In this document: positions 7,403 through 16,033 of the stretch, one piece after another
Position numbering within the stretch: position 1 is the first letter of the stretch
Layout of the letters: each line of letters starts with the position of its first letter
NCBI RefSeq assembly: GCF_022095675.1
Contig: NZ_JAHYSG010000039.1
Coordinates: 30,038-94,037, forward strand
Source of the DNA: Dactylosporangium sp. AC04546
Lineage (GTDB): Bacteria > Actinomycetota > Actinomycetes > Mycobacteriales > Micromonosporaceae
DNA length: 64,000 nt
Reading direction: 5' to 3'
Notes under the pieces: model-generated
What the model was told of the DNA's origin: nothing
Database searches by the model: none
The model's input: the letters and a program-made list of their open reading frames with translations, nothing else
Made by a program: the position numbers and the translations under genes

Positions 7403-9994
7403 GTGACGCTCGTGCTGGATCTTCAAGCGGTCGACGAGACGCAGGTCGCGCTCGTCGGCGGCAAGGCCGCGCACCTGGGGGCGCTGTCGCGGATCGACGG
7501 CATCCGCGTGCCGGCCGGCTTCTGCGTGACGACGGACGCCTTCCGGCAGATCATGGCGGCAGCGCCCGAGATCGACGAACGGCTCGATCGGCTGTCGCGC
7601 CTGAGCCCGGACGACCGCGAGGCGATCCGCACGCTCAGCGCGCAGCTCCGCCGGACCATCGAAGGGATCGCCGTCCCGGGCGATCTCGCGGCGGCGATCA
7701 CCCGCGCGCTCGCCGGGCTCGGCGAGCAGGCCGCCTGCGCCGTCCGGTCCAGCGCGACGGCAGAGGACCTGCCGACAGCCTCCTTCGCCGGCCAGCAGGA
7801 CACGTACCTGAACGTCGTGGGGCCGGCGGCGATCCTCCGGCACGTCAGCCGGTGCTGGGCCTCGCTGTTCACCGAGCGGGCCGTGACCTACCGCCAGCGC
7901 AACGGCATCGACCACCGCACGGTCCACATGGCCGTGGTCGTGCAGCGGATGGTTTTCCCGGATGCGGCCGGCATCCTGTTCACCGCCGACCCCGTCACGT
8001 CCAACCGGAAGGTCGCCTCCGTCGAGGCCGGCTTCGGCCTCGGCGAGGCCCTGGTCTCCGGCCTGGTGAACCCGGACGTCTTCAAGGTGCGCGACGGCGA
8101 GGTCGTCGCCAGGGCGATCGCCGTCAAGCGGCGTGCGGTGCTCGCCGCGCCGGCGGGCGGGACGCGGGAAGCGGCGATCGACCCGGAGCGCCAGGAGCAG
8201 CCGGCGCTGACGGATGCGCAGGTCGTGCGGCTCGCGCGGCTCGGCCGGCGGATCGAGGCGCACTTCGGCCGCCCCCAGGACATCGAATGGTGCCTGGTCG
8301 ACGACGGCTTCCTGATCGTGCAGAGCCGGCCGATCACCACGCTGTTCCCCATCCCCGAGTCCGGCGACGGGGAGAACCACGTCTACCTCTCCGTCGGCCA
8401 TCAGCAGATGATGACCGACCCGATGAAGCCCCTGGGAATCTCGTTCTGGCAGATGACGACCCCCGCGCCCATGGCCGAGGCCGGCGGCCGCCTGTTCGTC
8501 GACGTCACCCAGAGGCTGGCCGCACCGGCGAGCCGCGCCGGCCTCCTGGAGCTCGCGGGGAGGTCCGATCCGCTGACCGGGGACGCGCTGCGGACCATCG
8601 TCGAGCGCGACGGCTTCATCCGGCCGCTGCCTGACGAGGGTCCACCCAGGCCACTGCCCGGCAGCGCGCCGGCCCAGATCGAGACCGACCCGGCCATCGT
8701 CACCGAGCTGATCGGGCGCAGCGAGGCATCCGTCGCCGCCGCGGAACGCGACATCCGCACGAAGTCCGCGGCGGCGCTGCTCGACTTCATCCAGCAGGAC
8801 ATCCAGGAGCTGCGGCGGATCCTGTTCGACCCGCGCAGCCACCGGGTGTTCATGTCCGCGATGGAGGCCACGTGGTGGCTCAACGAGCAGCTGGAGGCGT
8901 GGCTGGGCGAGAAGAACGCGGCGGACACGCTCACGCAGTCCGTGCCCCACAACGTCACGTCGGAGATGGGGCTGGCGCTGCTGGGCGTCGCCGACGTGAT
9001 CCGCCCGTATCCGGACGTGGTGGCGCTGCTGGAGCACGTCGAGGACGAGGGTTTCCTGGACGGGCTGCCCGCGCTCACCGGCGGGCGGGAAGCGCGGGAC
9101 GCCATCGAGGCCTGGCTCGGCAGGTACGGCATGCGCTGCGTCGGCGAGATCGACATCACGCGGCCGCGGTGGAGCGAACGCCCCTCCACGCTCGTGCCCC
9201 TGATCCTCGGCAACATCAGGAACTTCGAGCCGGGAGCCGGCGAGCGGCGCTTCGAGCAGGGCCGGCAGGAGGCCTGGAAGCAGGAGCAGGAGCTGCTGGA
9301 GCGCCTGCGGGCCCTGCCGGACGGGGAGCGCAAGGCCGAGGAGACGAAGCGGATGATCGACCGGGTCCGGACCTTCATCGGGTACCGGGAGTATCCGAAG
9401 TACGGCATGGTCAGCCGCTACTTCGTGTACAAGCGGGCCCTGCTGGAGGAGGCCGGGCGCCTCGTGCGGGACGGCGTGCTCCGCGAGCGGGAGGACATCT
9501 TCTACCTCACGTTCCAGGAGCTCCACGACGTCGTGCGCACGAACCGCGTGGACGACCAGCTCATCGGCCGGCGCAAGGACGCGTTCAGGTCGTATCAGGC
9601 GCTCACGCCGCCCCGGGTGCTCACGTCGGACGGCGAGGCCATCACCGGCGCGTACCGGCGCGACGACCTGCCGGCCGGGGCGCTGGTCGGCCTGCCGGTC
9701 TCCGCCGGGACCGTCGAAGGGCGGGCCCGCGTCATCCTCGACATGGCACGGGCCGATCTCGAACCGGGCGACATCCTCGTCACGACCCACACGGACCCCA
9801 GCTGGACGCCCCTTTTCGTCGCCGTCGCCGGCCTGGTGACGGAGGTCGGTGGACTGATGACGCACGGCGCGGTGATCGCACGGGAGTACGGGTTGCCGGC
9901 CGTCGTCGGCGTGGTCGACGCCACCCGGCTGATCCCCGACGGGCAGCGGATCCGCGTGCACGGAACGGACGGGTACGTCGAGCTCCTGCCGTGA
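7403..9994 (+). CDS. rph: Rifamycin-inactivating phosphotransferase
   Basis: An 863-residue three-domain phosphotransferase, the full length of Rph. It has an ATP-grasp-like ATP-binding domain (about 1-315, VGGKAAHLGAL, SATAEDLPTASFAGQQDTYLN, SRPITTLFP), a large substrate-binding domain (about 315-750), and a C-terminal PEP-synthase-like swivelling domain. The swivelling domain's GGLMTHGAVIAREYG supplies the phosphohistidine, His821. Rph uses ATP to phosphorylate the ansa-bridge hydroxyl of rifamycins, releasing AMP and phosphate. The upstream RAE argues for Rph rather than a PEP synthase paralogue. It is a single gene, convergent with the MFS gene four bases downstream. Confidence 0.93.
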   Translation: MTLVLDLQAVDETQVALVGGKAAHLGALSRIDGIRVPAGFCVTTDAFRQIMAAAPEIDERLDRLSRLSPDDREAIRTLSAQLRRTIEGIAVPGDLAAAITRALAGLGEQAACAVRSSATAEDLPTASFAGQQDTYLNVVGPAAILRHVSRCWASLFTERAVTYRQRNGIDHRTVHMAVVVQRMVFPDAAGILFTADPVTSNRKVASVEAGFGLGEALVSGLVNPDVFKVRDGEVVARAIAVKRRAVLAAPAGGTREAAIDPERQEQPALTDAQVVRLARLGRRIEAHFGRPQDIEWCLVDDGFLIVQSRPITTLFPIPESGDGENHVYLSVGHQQMMTDPMKPLGISFWQMTTPAPMAEAGGRLFVDVTQRLAAPASRAGLLELAGRSDPLTGDALRTIVERDGFIRPLPDEGPPRPLPGSAPAQIETDPAIVTELIGRSEASVAAAERDIRTKSAAALLDFIQQDIQELRRILFDPRSHRVFMSAMEATWWLNEQLEAWLGEKNAADTLTQSVPHNVTSEMGLALLGVADVIRPYPDVVALLEHVEDEGFLDGLPALTGGREARDAIEAWLGRYGMRCVGEIDITRPRWSERPSTLVPLILGNIRNFEPGAGERRFEQGRQEAWKQEQELLERLRALPDGERKAEETKRMIDRVRTFIGYREYPKYGMVSRYFVYKRALLEEAGRLVRDGVLREREDIFYLTFQELHDVVRTNRVDDQLIGRRKDAFRSYQALTPPRVLTSDGEAITGAYRRDDLPAGALVGLPVSAGTVEGRARVILDMARADLEPGDILVTTHTDPSWTPLFVAVAGLVTEVGGLMTHGAVIAREYGLPAVVGVVDATRLIPDGQRIRVHGTDGYVELLP

Positions 9995-9998
9995 CGGC

Positions 9999-11270
9999 TC
10001 ACCGGTAGCGCCACAGCTCGGGTACCGCCCGGACCAGGAGCGCGACCGTCAGCACGGTGAGTGCTCCACCGATGCCGATCGCCGCGCGGGCGCCGAGCAC
10101 GGCACCGCCGAAACCGTGCAGCACGTTGGCCAGTTGTGGACCGCCCATCAGCACGACGGTGAGCGAACCCTGGATCCGCCCGCGCAGGGCGTCATCCGTG
10201 TACGCCTGGGAGATCGCGTTGCGCATGGTGCTCAGGACGAAGTTGACGGCACCGCCCGCGACCAGCGCCACCAAGGCGGTTCGCAGGTCCGCGGCCAGGC
10301 CGAGCAGCAGGACGCAGCAACCCCAGGCCAGCGCGGCCGACGCCATCAGCGCGCCGTGCCGCCGGGCGCGGCTGAACGTCCCCGACAGCAGCCCGGCGAG
10401 GAGCACGCCGGCCGGGTACGCCGCGAACAGCAGGCCGAGCTGCGCGCCGCCGCCGGCCGGGCCGCCGTACGTGCGCTCGGCCAACTCCGGCAGCAGCGCG
10501 TGCGGTAGCGCGAAGACCATGGCGGCCAGGTCCACGGCGAGGACCGCGACCAGGACCCGGTGTCCGGCGAGGTAGCGGAAGCCGTCGCCGAGCCGGCGCA
10601 GCGTGCCCGCGGCGCGGACCGCCTCCGCTGGTGGCGGCAGCTCCGGCAGCATGGCGACCGCCCACAGCACGATGCCGAGCGCCAGCGCGTCGAGCAGGTA
10701 GAGCGCGCCGAGTCCGATGACCGGGATCAGCACACCGGCGAGCAGCGGCCCGACGACGGCACCGCTGTAGCGGGTCAGTGAGCTGAGGCTGTTGGCCGCG
10801 ACCAGCTGCTCGGCGGGCACGACGCGGGGCACCGCGGCGCCCATCGCCGTCAGGGTCGTACCGAAGCTGACACCGTGCACTGCGACAAGCACCAGCAGGA
10901 GCGGGACGGAGTCGAGCCCGAGCAGCGCGTTCAGCCACAGGCCGAGGTAGGCCAGCCCGAGGCCGCTGTTCCCGGCCAGCAGCAGCCGGCGACGGTCCAT
11001 CGCGTCGGCGAGGGCGCCGGACCACAGCGCCGACCCGATGAGCGTGCACAACGAGACCGCGGCCGACACCGCGACCATGGCCGACGACCCGGCGAGCGTG
11101 AACAGCTGCGTCGGCACGGCGATGAGGCTGAAGGAGCCGCCGACGGCCGTGACCGCCGACGCCACCCAGAGGCGGCGGAAGGCGGGAATCGTCAAGGGCC
11201 GGCGGTCGACGAAGTAGGCACCTACGTTCACGGCGTCGATCGTGGGGCTTACCCCTGGGGCAAGGTCCAT
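9999..11270 (-). CDS. MFS transporter
   Basis: About 423 residues with around 12 hydrophobic segments. It has the MFS loop 2-3 signature as GALADAMDRRRLLLAGN and a matching central loop (GTLRRLGDGFRYLAGHR), resembling EntS-like exporters. The core begins NVGAYFVDRRPLTIPAFRRLW. The ATG at 11270 is the longest sensible start, but GTG at 11231 directly before NVGAYF is a real alternative: a strong palindrome (11248-11264) falls inside the extra 13 codons and would then sit in the promoter. Convergence with rph invites a link to rifamycin export, but nothing in the sequence proves it. Confidence 0.85.
   Translation of the reverse strand: MDLAPGVSPTIDAVNVGAYFVDRRPLTIPAFRRLWVASAVTAVGGSFSLIAVPTQLFTLAGSSAMVAVSAAVSLCTLIGSALWSGALADAMDRRRLLLAGNSGLGLAYLGLWLNALLGLDSVPLLLVLVAVHGVSFGTTLTAMGAAVPRVVPAEQLVAANSLSSLTRYSGAVVGPLLAGVLIPVIGLGALYLLDALALGIVLWAVAMLPELPPPAEAVRAAGTLRRLGDGFRYLAGHRVLVAVLAVDLAAMVFALPHALLPELAERTYGGPAGGGAQLGLLFAAYPAGVLLAGLLSGTFSRARRHGALMASAALAWGCCVLLLGLAADLRTALVALVAGGAVNFVLSTMRNAISQAYTDDALRGRIQGSLTVVLMGGPQLANVLHGFGGAVLGARAAIGIGGALTVLTVALLVRAVPELWRYR
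11248..11264. promoter_or_regulatory. Palindrome at the MFS gene start
   Basis: CTTACCCCTGGGGCAAG is a 17-base dyad with one mismatch centred on 11256. Its CTTRCCCC half-sites recall operators of MerR-family regulators, which lie between -35 and -10. If the MFS gene starts at GTG 11231 the site is 17 bases upstream. Function is inference; no regulator gene is adjacent. Confidence 0.4.
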
Positions 11271-11290
11271 CGAACCGGGCCGTAATCCGG

Positions 11291-12181
11291 GTGCGGACCG
11301 ACGGCGTGGTGGTGTGTGATCGGCGTGTGGTGATCGAGTTGGCCGTGCCCGGCGCCGGCGGGCTGCGCGAGGTTGTGGGCGTGCTGCGGGCGTGGCAGTA
11401 CGAGGGGGCGCCGATGCAGCTGCATCCGGGGGACCTGGGCTGGTTCTTGCGGTTCGGTGCCGAGGCGACGGCGGCGGCGGTGCGGACCTGGCGCCGGGCC
11501 GGGCAGGTCCTCGCGGTCGGCCTGCTGGACGGTCCCGAGCTGCTGCGGCTGACGACCGCGCCGCACGCCCGCCGCGACGAGGAGCTGGCACGGCAGGTGG
11601 TCGCGGATGCGGCCGGGCTGCTGACCGGGGACCGGGTGAGCGTCGAGGCGCCGGCGGGCGCGCTGGTGCAGGAGCTGCTGTCCGAGGACGGCTGGAGTGC
11701 CGGCGAGCCGTGGACGCCGCTGCGCCGCGACCTCGCGGAGCCGGTGCAGGCTCCGGGTGGGCGGATCGAGGTGATCGGGCCGGAGCGGGCACACGTGCGG
11801 GCCGCCGTCCAGCAGGCGTCGTTCGACGGCTCGACGTTCACCGACGAGCGCTGGCACGCGATGGCGGCCGGAGCGCCGTACGCCGACGCCCGGTGCCTGG
11901 TCGCGTACGACGACGGGGGCGACGCGGTCGCGGCGGTGACGGTGTGGTCGGCCGGTCCGGGGAAGCCGGGGTTGCTCGAGCCGATGGGTGTGCACCGGGA
12001 CCATCGCGGCCGCGGCCACGGCCGGGCGATCACGGTCGCCGCGGCGGCCGCGCTGCGGGAGCTCGGCGCGTCGAGCGCGATCGTCTGCACGCCGAGCTCC
12101 AACGCCGGGGCCGTCGCCACGTACACGTCGGCCGGCTTCGAGCAGCTCCCCGAGGTCCGGGACCAGTGCCGGGACGCCTGA
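11291..12181 (+). CDS. GNAT family N-acetyltransferase
   Basis: Up to 296 residues. The C-terminal half is a clear GNAT domain: LEPMGVHRDHRGRGHGRAIT carries the acetyl-CoA pyrophosphate loop (R/Q-x-x-G-x-G/A), followed by TPSSNAGAVATYTSAGFEQ, the usual last helix and strand. The N-terminal half (VLRAWQYEGAPMQLHPGDLGW) is a degenerate GNAT-like half seen in many actinobacterial tandem proteins. GTG codons at 11327 or 11330 are equally plausible starts and would remove 12-13 residues of weak character. Substrate unknown. Confidence 0.8.
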   Translation: MRTDGVVVCDRRVVIELAVPGAGGLREVVGVLRAWQYEGAPMQLHPGDLGWFLRFGAEATAAAVRTWRRAGQVLAVGLLDGPELLRLTTAPHARRDEELARQVVADAAGLLTGDRVSVEAPAGALVQELLSEDGWSAGEPWTPLRRDLAEPVQAPGGRIEVIGPERAHVRAAVQQASFDGSTFTDERWHAMAAGAPYADARCLVAYDDGGDAVAAVTVWSAGPGKPGLLEPMGVHRDHRGRGHGRAITVAAAAALRELGASSAIVCTPSSNAGAVATYTSAGFEQLPEVRDQCRDA

Positions 12182-12211
12182 AATTGCGCGGCGCGCGCGG
12201 GCCGGCGCGGC

Positions 12212-12217
12212 TACGTT
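12212..12217 (+). promoter_or_regulatory. Candidate -10 box for leaderless MOSC mRNA
   Basis: TACGTT fits TANNNT and ends seven bases before the GTG at 12225, the spacing expected for a leaderless transcript. No Shine-Dalgarno sequence precedes this start. Confidence 0.45.
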
Positions 12218-12224
12218 GTCGGGC

Positions 12225-12887
12225 GTGAGCAGCATTGTCTCGGTCAATCTGGCGGTACCGGAGCCCAACCCGGCCAAGGGCGTCGGGATCACCGGCATCA
12301 ACAAACGGCCGGTCGATCACCTGGTCACCGTGCGCGCGCCCGGGCCCAAGACGACCGGGCTGCACAGCGGCCTGGTCGGTGACCAGATCTTCGACATCGA
12401 GCACCACGGCGGCGACGACCAGGCCGTGTACGCGTACGCACGGGAGGACTACGACTGGTGGCAGGCGCGGTTGAGCCGCCGGCTGGCCAACGGGCTCTTC
12501 GGCGAGAACCTGACGACCGAGGGGGTCGACGTCAACGGCGCGGTCATCGGCGAGCGGTGGCACATCGGTCCGCGGCTGGTCCTGCAGCCGACGTTCGGCC
12601 GCATCCCATGCGCGACCTTCCAGCACAAGATGGGCGAGCCGCGCTGGGTGAAGACCTTCACCCGGTCCAACCGCCCGGGCGCCTACCTGCGCGTGCTGGA
12701 GCCGGGCCAGGTGTGGGCCGGCGACCCGGTGACCGTGGAGGAGCGCCCGGCGCACGGTGTGACGATCGCGCAGGCGTTCCGGGCGTACACGACCGAGCCG
12801 GAGCTGCTGCCCGGCCTGGTCGCGACCGACGGGCTGCCCGACGACCTGCGCGAGACCCTCGCGGAGCGACTGCCCCGGCGGCGGTAG
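12225..12887 (+). CDS. MOSC domain-containing protein
   Basis: A 220-residue protein with a complete MOSC domain: GLHSGLVGDQIFDIEHHGGDDQAVYAYAREDYDWW, then GLFGENLTTEGVDVNGAVIGERW, and the conserved cysteine in FGRIPCATFQ. MOSC domains bind molybdenum cofactor or carry sulfur; stand-alone bacterial members of the YiiM type reduce N-hydroxylated compounds. The GTG start is preceded by a TACGTT box seven bases away and no ribosome binding site, suggesting a leaderless message. Convergent with the GH15 gene. Confidence 0.88.
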   Translation: MSSIVSVNLAVPEPNPAKGVGITGINKRPVDHLVTVRAPGPKTTGLHSGLVGDQIFDIEHHGGDDQAVYAYAREDYDWWQARLSRRLANGLFGENLTTEGVDVNGAVIGERWHIGPRLVLQPTFGRIPCATFQHKMGEPRWVKTFTRSNRPGAYLRVLEPGQVWAGDPVTVEERPAHGVTIAQAFRAYTTEPELLPGLVATDGLPDDLRETLAERLPRRR

Positions 12888-12927
12888 CGATCCGGGGCCG
12901 GGGCAGCGATCCGGTGGCGGTAGCCGA

Positions 12928-14805
12928 TCAGCGGGAGGACGCCGCCATGCCGTGGCGCAGCACCGGCTCGACCCAGCCCGAGCCATGGTCCAGCTGGTAG
13001 TCGAGGTTCATCGCGGCGCTGATGAGGGCGAGGTGGCTGAACGCCTGCGGGAAGTTGCCGACCTGCTCGCCGGTCGGTGCGATCTCCTCGGCGTACAGGC
13101 CCAGGTTGTTGCTGTACGTCAGCATCTTCTCGAACGTCAGCCGGGCATCCTCGAGGCGTCCCGCGCGGGCGAGCGCGTCGACGTACCAGAAGGTGCACAT
13201 CGTGAACGTGCCCTCGGATCCGCGCAGCCCGTCCGGGGACGCGGCCGGGTCGTAGCGGTACAGCAGGCTGTCGGCGACGAGCTCCTCGTCCATGGCGCGC
13301 AGCGTCGTGTGCCACAGCGGGTCGGTGGGCGCGACGAAGCCGACCAGGGGCATGTACAGCAGCGAGGCGTCCAGCACGTCGGTGTCGTAGTGCTGGACGA
13401 ACGCCTCCCGCTTGGGGTGGAAGGCGCGCTGCATGACCTGCCGGTAGATCATGTCGCGCATGGTGGTCCAGCGAGCGATGTTGGCCGGCCGGGCCCGTCG
13501 CTGGGCCAGCTGGATCGCCCGGTCGAAGGCGACCCAGGACATGACCCGCCCGTAGGTGAAGTCCTGCCGGCCGCCACGGGTCTCCCAGATGCCGTCGTCG
13601 GGCTGGTCCCAGTGTTCACACAGCCAGTCGACCACGTGTGCGACGTGCTGCCACGCCGCGTGCGATATCGGCAGTTCGTGCGCGTCGGCCAGGCGCAGCG
13701 AGTCCAGGGCCTCGCCGTAGATGTCGAGCTGGAACTGGGTCGCGGCGCCGTTGCCGATCCGCACCGGGTAGGACTGCCGGTATCCCTCGAGGTGGTCGAG
13801 GACCTCCTCGTCGAGGTCGGGGGAGCCGTCGACCCGGTACATGATCTGCAAGGGGGAGGAGCGTTCGCTCGCGTACTGCACCCGGTCGTTGAGCCAGCTC
13901 AGGAACGCCTGTGCCTCGGCGGTGAAGCCGAGGCCGAGCAGGGCGTAGACGGAGAACGAGGCGTCGCGGATCCACGTGTAGCGGTAGTCCCAGTTCCGCT
14001 CGCCGCCGATCTGCTCGGGAAGCCCGGCGGTCGGCGCCGCGACCAGCGCCCCGGTCGGCGCGTACGTCATGAGCTTGAGCGTCATCGCGGAGCGCTCGAC
14101 CATCTCGCGCCACCGTCCCTGGTACCGGGAGCGGCCGATCCAGCCGCGCCAGAAGTCGCGGGTCTGCTGGAACATGTGCAGGACCTCGTCGGCGGAGATC
14201 GCCCGGGGCGGTCCTTCCGGCTGGGTCTCCAGGATCATGCCGCCGACGTCGCCGGTGGACAGCGTGGCCGTGAAGAGCACGTCGTTGCCGTCGCGCCGGA
14301 CGTCCCCCGGCCGGATGAGTACTCCGTGGTGGCGCACGGCGTTGACGTTCATCGCGAAGCCGGGAGCCCGGAACACGGCGCCGTCGGCGGTGACCTCGAC
14401 CTCGTGCTCGTCCCGCGCGTAGTTGAACCGTGGCCGGCACTCGCCCCGGAAGCGCATCTGGCCGCGGACCATCCGCACCATCCGGACGATGCGGTGGACG
14501 TCGGTGGGGGTGTCGCCGGCGACCGGCATGAAGTCGATCAGCTCGCCCACGCCGTCGGCGCTGAGGAACCTCGTGATCAGGATGGGTGTACCGGGGAGAT
14601 AGAGCTGCTTGCTCACGAACTGAACACCGTCCGGGACGAGCTGCAGGAGGCCGCCCTTCTGGCGGTCGAGCAGCGCGGCGAAGATGCTCGGAGCGTCGAA
14701 GCGCGGCGCGCAGAACCAGTCGATGGTGCCGTCGTCGGTCACCAGGGCCGCGGTCTGCAGGTCACCGATGAGGCCATGCTGCTCGATGGCCGGGTATGCG
14801 TCCAC
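12928..14805 (-). CDS. Glycoside hydrolase family 15 protein
   Basis: A 625-residue intracellular GH15 enzyme (no signal peptide) of the actinobacterial glucoamylase/trehalase type. The N-terminal beta-sandwich starts EQHGLIGDLQTAALVTDDGTIDWFCAPRFD. The (alpha/alpha)6 barrel carries NWDYRYTWIRDASFSVYALL, and GLYAEEIAPTGEQVGNFPQAF holds a likely catalytic glutamate. It probably hydrolyses alpha-glucosidic bonds of trehalose or maltooligosaccharides. The GTG start is chosen for an AGGAGG box six bases upstream. It lies 13 bases downstream of the SHOCT protein gene on the same strand, so the two are probably cotranscribed. Confidence 0.9.
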   Translation of the reverse strand: MDAYPAIEQHGLIGDLQTAALVTDDGTIDWFCAPRFDAPSIFAALLDRQKGGLLQLVPDGVQFVSKQLYLPGTPILITRFLSADGVGELIDFMPVAGDTPTDVHRIVRMVRMVRGQMRFRGECRPRFNYARDEHEVEVTADGAVFRAPGFAMNVNAVRHHGVLIRPGDVRRDGNDVLFTATLSTGDVGGMILETQPEGPPRAISADEVLHMFQQTRDFWRGWIGRSRYQGRWREMVERSAMTLKLMTYAPTGALVAAPTAGLPEQIGGERNWDYRYTWIRDASFSVYALLGLGFTAEAQAFLSWLNDRVQYASERSSPLQIMYRVDGSPDLDEEVLDHLEGYRQSYPVRIGNGAATQFQLDIYGEALDSLRLADAHELPISHAAWQHVAHVVDWLCEHWDQPDDGIWETRGGRQDFTYGRVMSWVAFDRAIQLAQRRARPANIARWTTMRDMIYRQVMQRAFHPKREAFVQHYDTDVLDASLLYMPLVGFVAPTDPLWHTTLRAMDEELVADSLLYRYDPAASPDGLRGSEGTFTMCTFWYVDALARAGRLEDARLTFEKMLTYSNNLGLYAEEIAPTGEQVGNFPQAFSHLALISAAMNLDYQLDHGSGWVEPVLRHGMAASSR

Positions 14806-14818
14806 TGCAGCCTCCTGG

Positions 14819-15205
14819 CTAGCTGAGGATCTTGGTCTTGCCCCGTTCGAACTCGGCGTCGGTGAGGACGCCGTGGTCGTGGAGCTCGGCGAGCTTGGTC
14901 AGCTCCTGGGCGGTGCCACCGCCGGCCGCCGTGTCCCTGACGAAGGCGCGGAACTGCTCCTCGCGCGCCTGCACCTCGCCGGCCCTGCGCACGAACATGC
15001 GGTCGCCGCGGGCGATCAGGTAGACGAGCACGCCCACGAACGGCAGGACGATGGTGAGCAGCGTCCAGCCCGCCTTCGCCCACCCACCGAGGTCACGGCT
15101 GCGGAAGACGTCGACGAGCACGGTGATGACGAGGAAGATCCAGAGGAACCACACGAAGTACCACAGCATGGTCAGGAGCACGTCCAACAGAGAGTACGAA
15201 GACAT
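14819..15205 (-). CDS. SHOCT domain-containing membrane protein
   Basis: 128 residues: two closely spaced membrane segments (LLTMLWYFVWFLWIFLVITVLVDVF and TLLTIVLPFVGVLVYLIARG) in the PLDc_N arrangement, a charged helix, then a C-terminal SHOCT motif (ELTKLAELHDHGVLTDAEFERGKTKIL). SHOCT modules are thought to be oligomerisation or membrane-association elements. A GGAGGAGG box precedes the ATG. First gene of a probable two-gene unit with the GH15 gene. Confidence 0.85.
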   Translation of the reverse strand: MSSYSLLDVLLTMLWYFVWFLWIFLVITVLVDVFRSRDLGGWAKAGWTLLTIVLPFVGVLVYLIARGDRMFVRRAGEVQAREEQFRAFVRDTAAGGGTAQELTKLAELHDHGVLTDAEFERGKTKILS

Positions 15206-15406
15206 CTGTCCTCCTCCACGCCTGCCGTCCGGCGTCCGGGCGGACGGCGCCGCCTAGCTGTAACGCTCATCACTGCGCCGTCGAACCGCCTCGCCCGAAT
15301 GGGATGAGCGTCGGCCGCATCGCCCCCACCCGGACCGGGTGAGGGCGCCTCGCCCGGCCGGGAGCAGCGTCGGAGTCGAAGGTGGCGGCTGCATCGGGGG
15401 TGGGCG

Positions 15407-16033
15407 ATGACCGCGGTTCCGGGCCATCACGGCGAGCCGCACAGCGCGACCGCTCGTCCGGCGCGCGCGACGGCTCCGCACGGTACGGGCGTGCCGGCCT
15501 GGCAGATGCTCACACTCGGACTGATCACAGTGGTGTTCGGTATCGCGGTGCTCGTGTGGCCGGCCGCCACCCTGCGGCTGCTCGGCCTGCTGGCCGGGAT
15601 CTGGCTGATCGCCACCGGACTCCTGCAGATCGTCCGCGCGTTCCGGCGTGAGCACGGCGCGCACGGCATGAGCGACAAGCTGCTGTCCGGTGCGCTGGGC
15701 ATCGTGCTCGTCCTCGGCGGCGCCGCATGCATCCGCAACCTGGCCACGGGAGCCCTCGCCCTGGCGGTGGTCCTCGGCGTGGCCTGGATGCTCAGCGGCC
15801 TGGCCGAGATCCTGTTCGGCCTGTTCGCCAAGGGGAGCACCCGGGCGTGGCTGCTCGTGCTCGGCGCGGCCTCCGTCGCCGTCGGCGTGCTCTTCGTCGT
15901 CTGGCCGGACATCTCGCCCCGTACCGTCGTGCTGCTCACCGGGATCACCGCGCTCATCCTCGGTACCGGCGAGGTCAGCTTCGCGCTGCAGCAGCGCCAC
16001 CGGCCCACGCAGAGCGGCCTCGGCAGCGCGTGA
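15407..16033 (+). CDS. HdeD family (DUF308) membrane protein
   Basis: 208 residues with a polar N-terminus of about 30 residues followed by six membrane spans arranged as repeated pairs. The typical DUF308 turn sequences are VWPAATLRLLGLLAGIWLIATGLLQI and VWPDISPRTVVLLTGITALILG. HdeD in enterobacteria is linked to acid resistance; actinobacterial copies are uncharacterised. Its stop overlaps the GTG of the lipid kinase gene (GTGA), giving a membrane-related cluster of HdeD, kinase and phosphoesterase. Confidence 0.87.
   Translation: MTAVPGHHGEPHSATARPARATAPHGTGVPAWQMLTLGLITVVFGIAVLVWPAATLRLLGLLAGIWLIATGLLQIVRAFRREHGAHGMSDKLLSGALGIVLVLGGAACIRNLATGALALAVVLGVAWMLSGLAEILFGLFAKGSTRAWLLVLGAASVAVGVLFVVWPDISPRTVVLLTGITALILGTGEVSFALQQRHRPTQSGLGSA

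Noticed and set aside
7403..9994. Phosphoenolpyruvate synthase (ppsA) as the identity of the 863-residue protein
   Set aside because: Domain order and length fit both, but the large central domain differs from PEP synthase and a rifamycin-associated element lies directly upstream, favouring Rph.
10192..12126. 644-codon minus-strand frame across MFS, GNAT and their junction
   Set aside because: It has no domain, and overlaps two well-supported genes in other frames.
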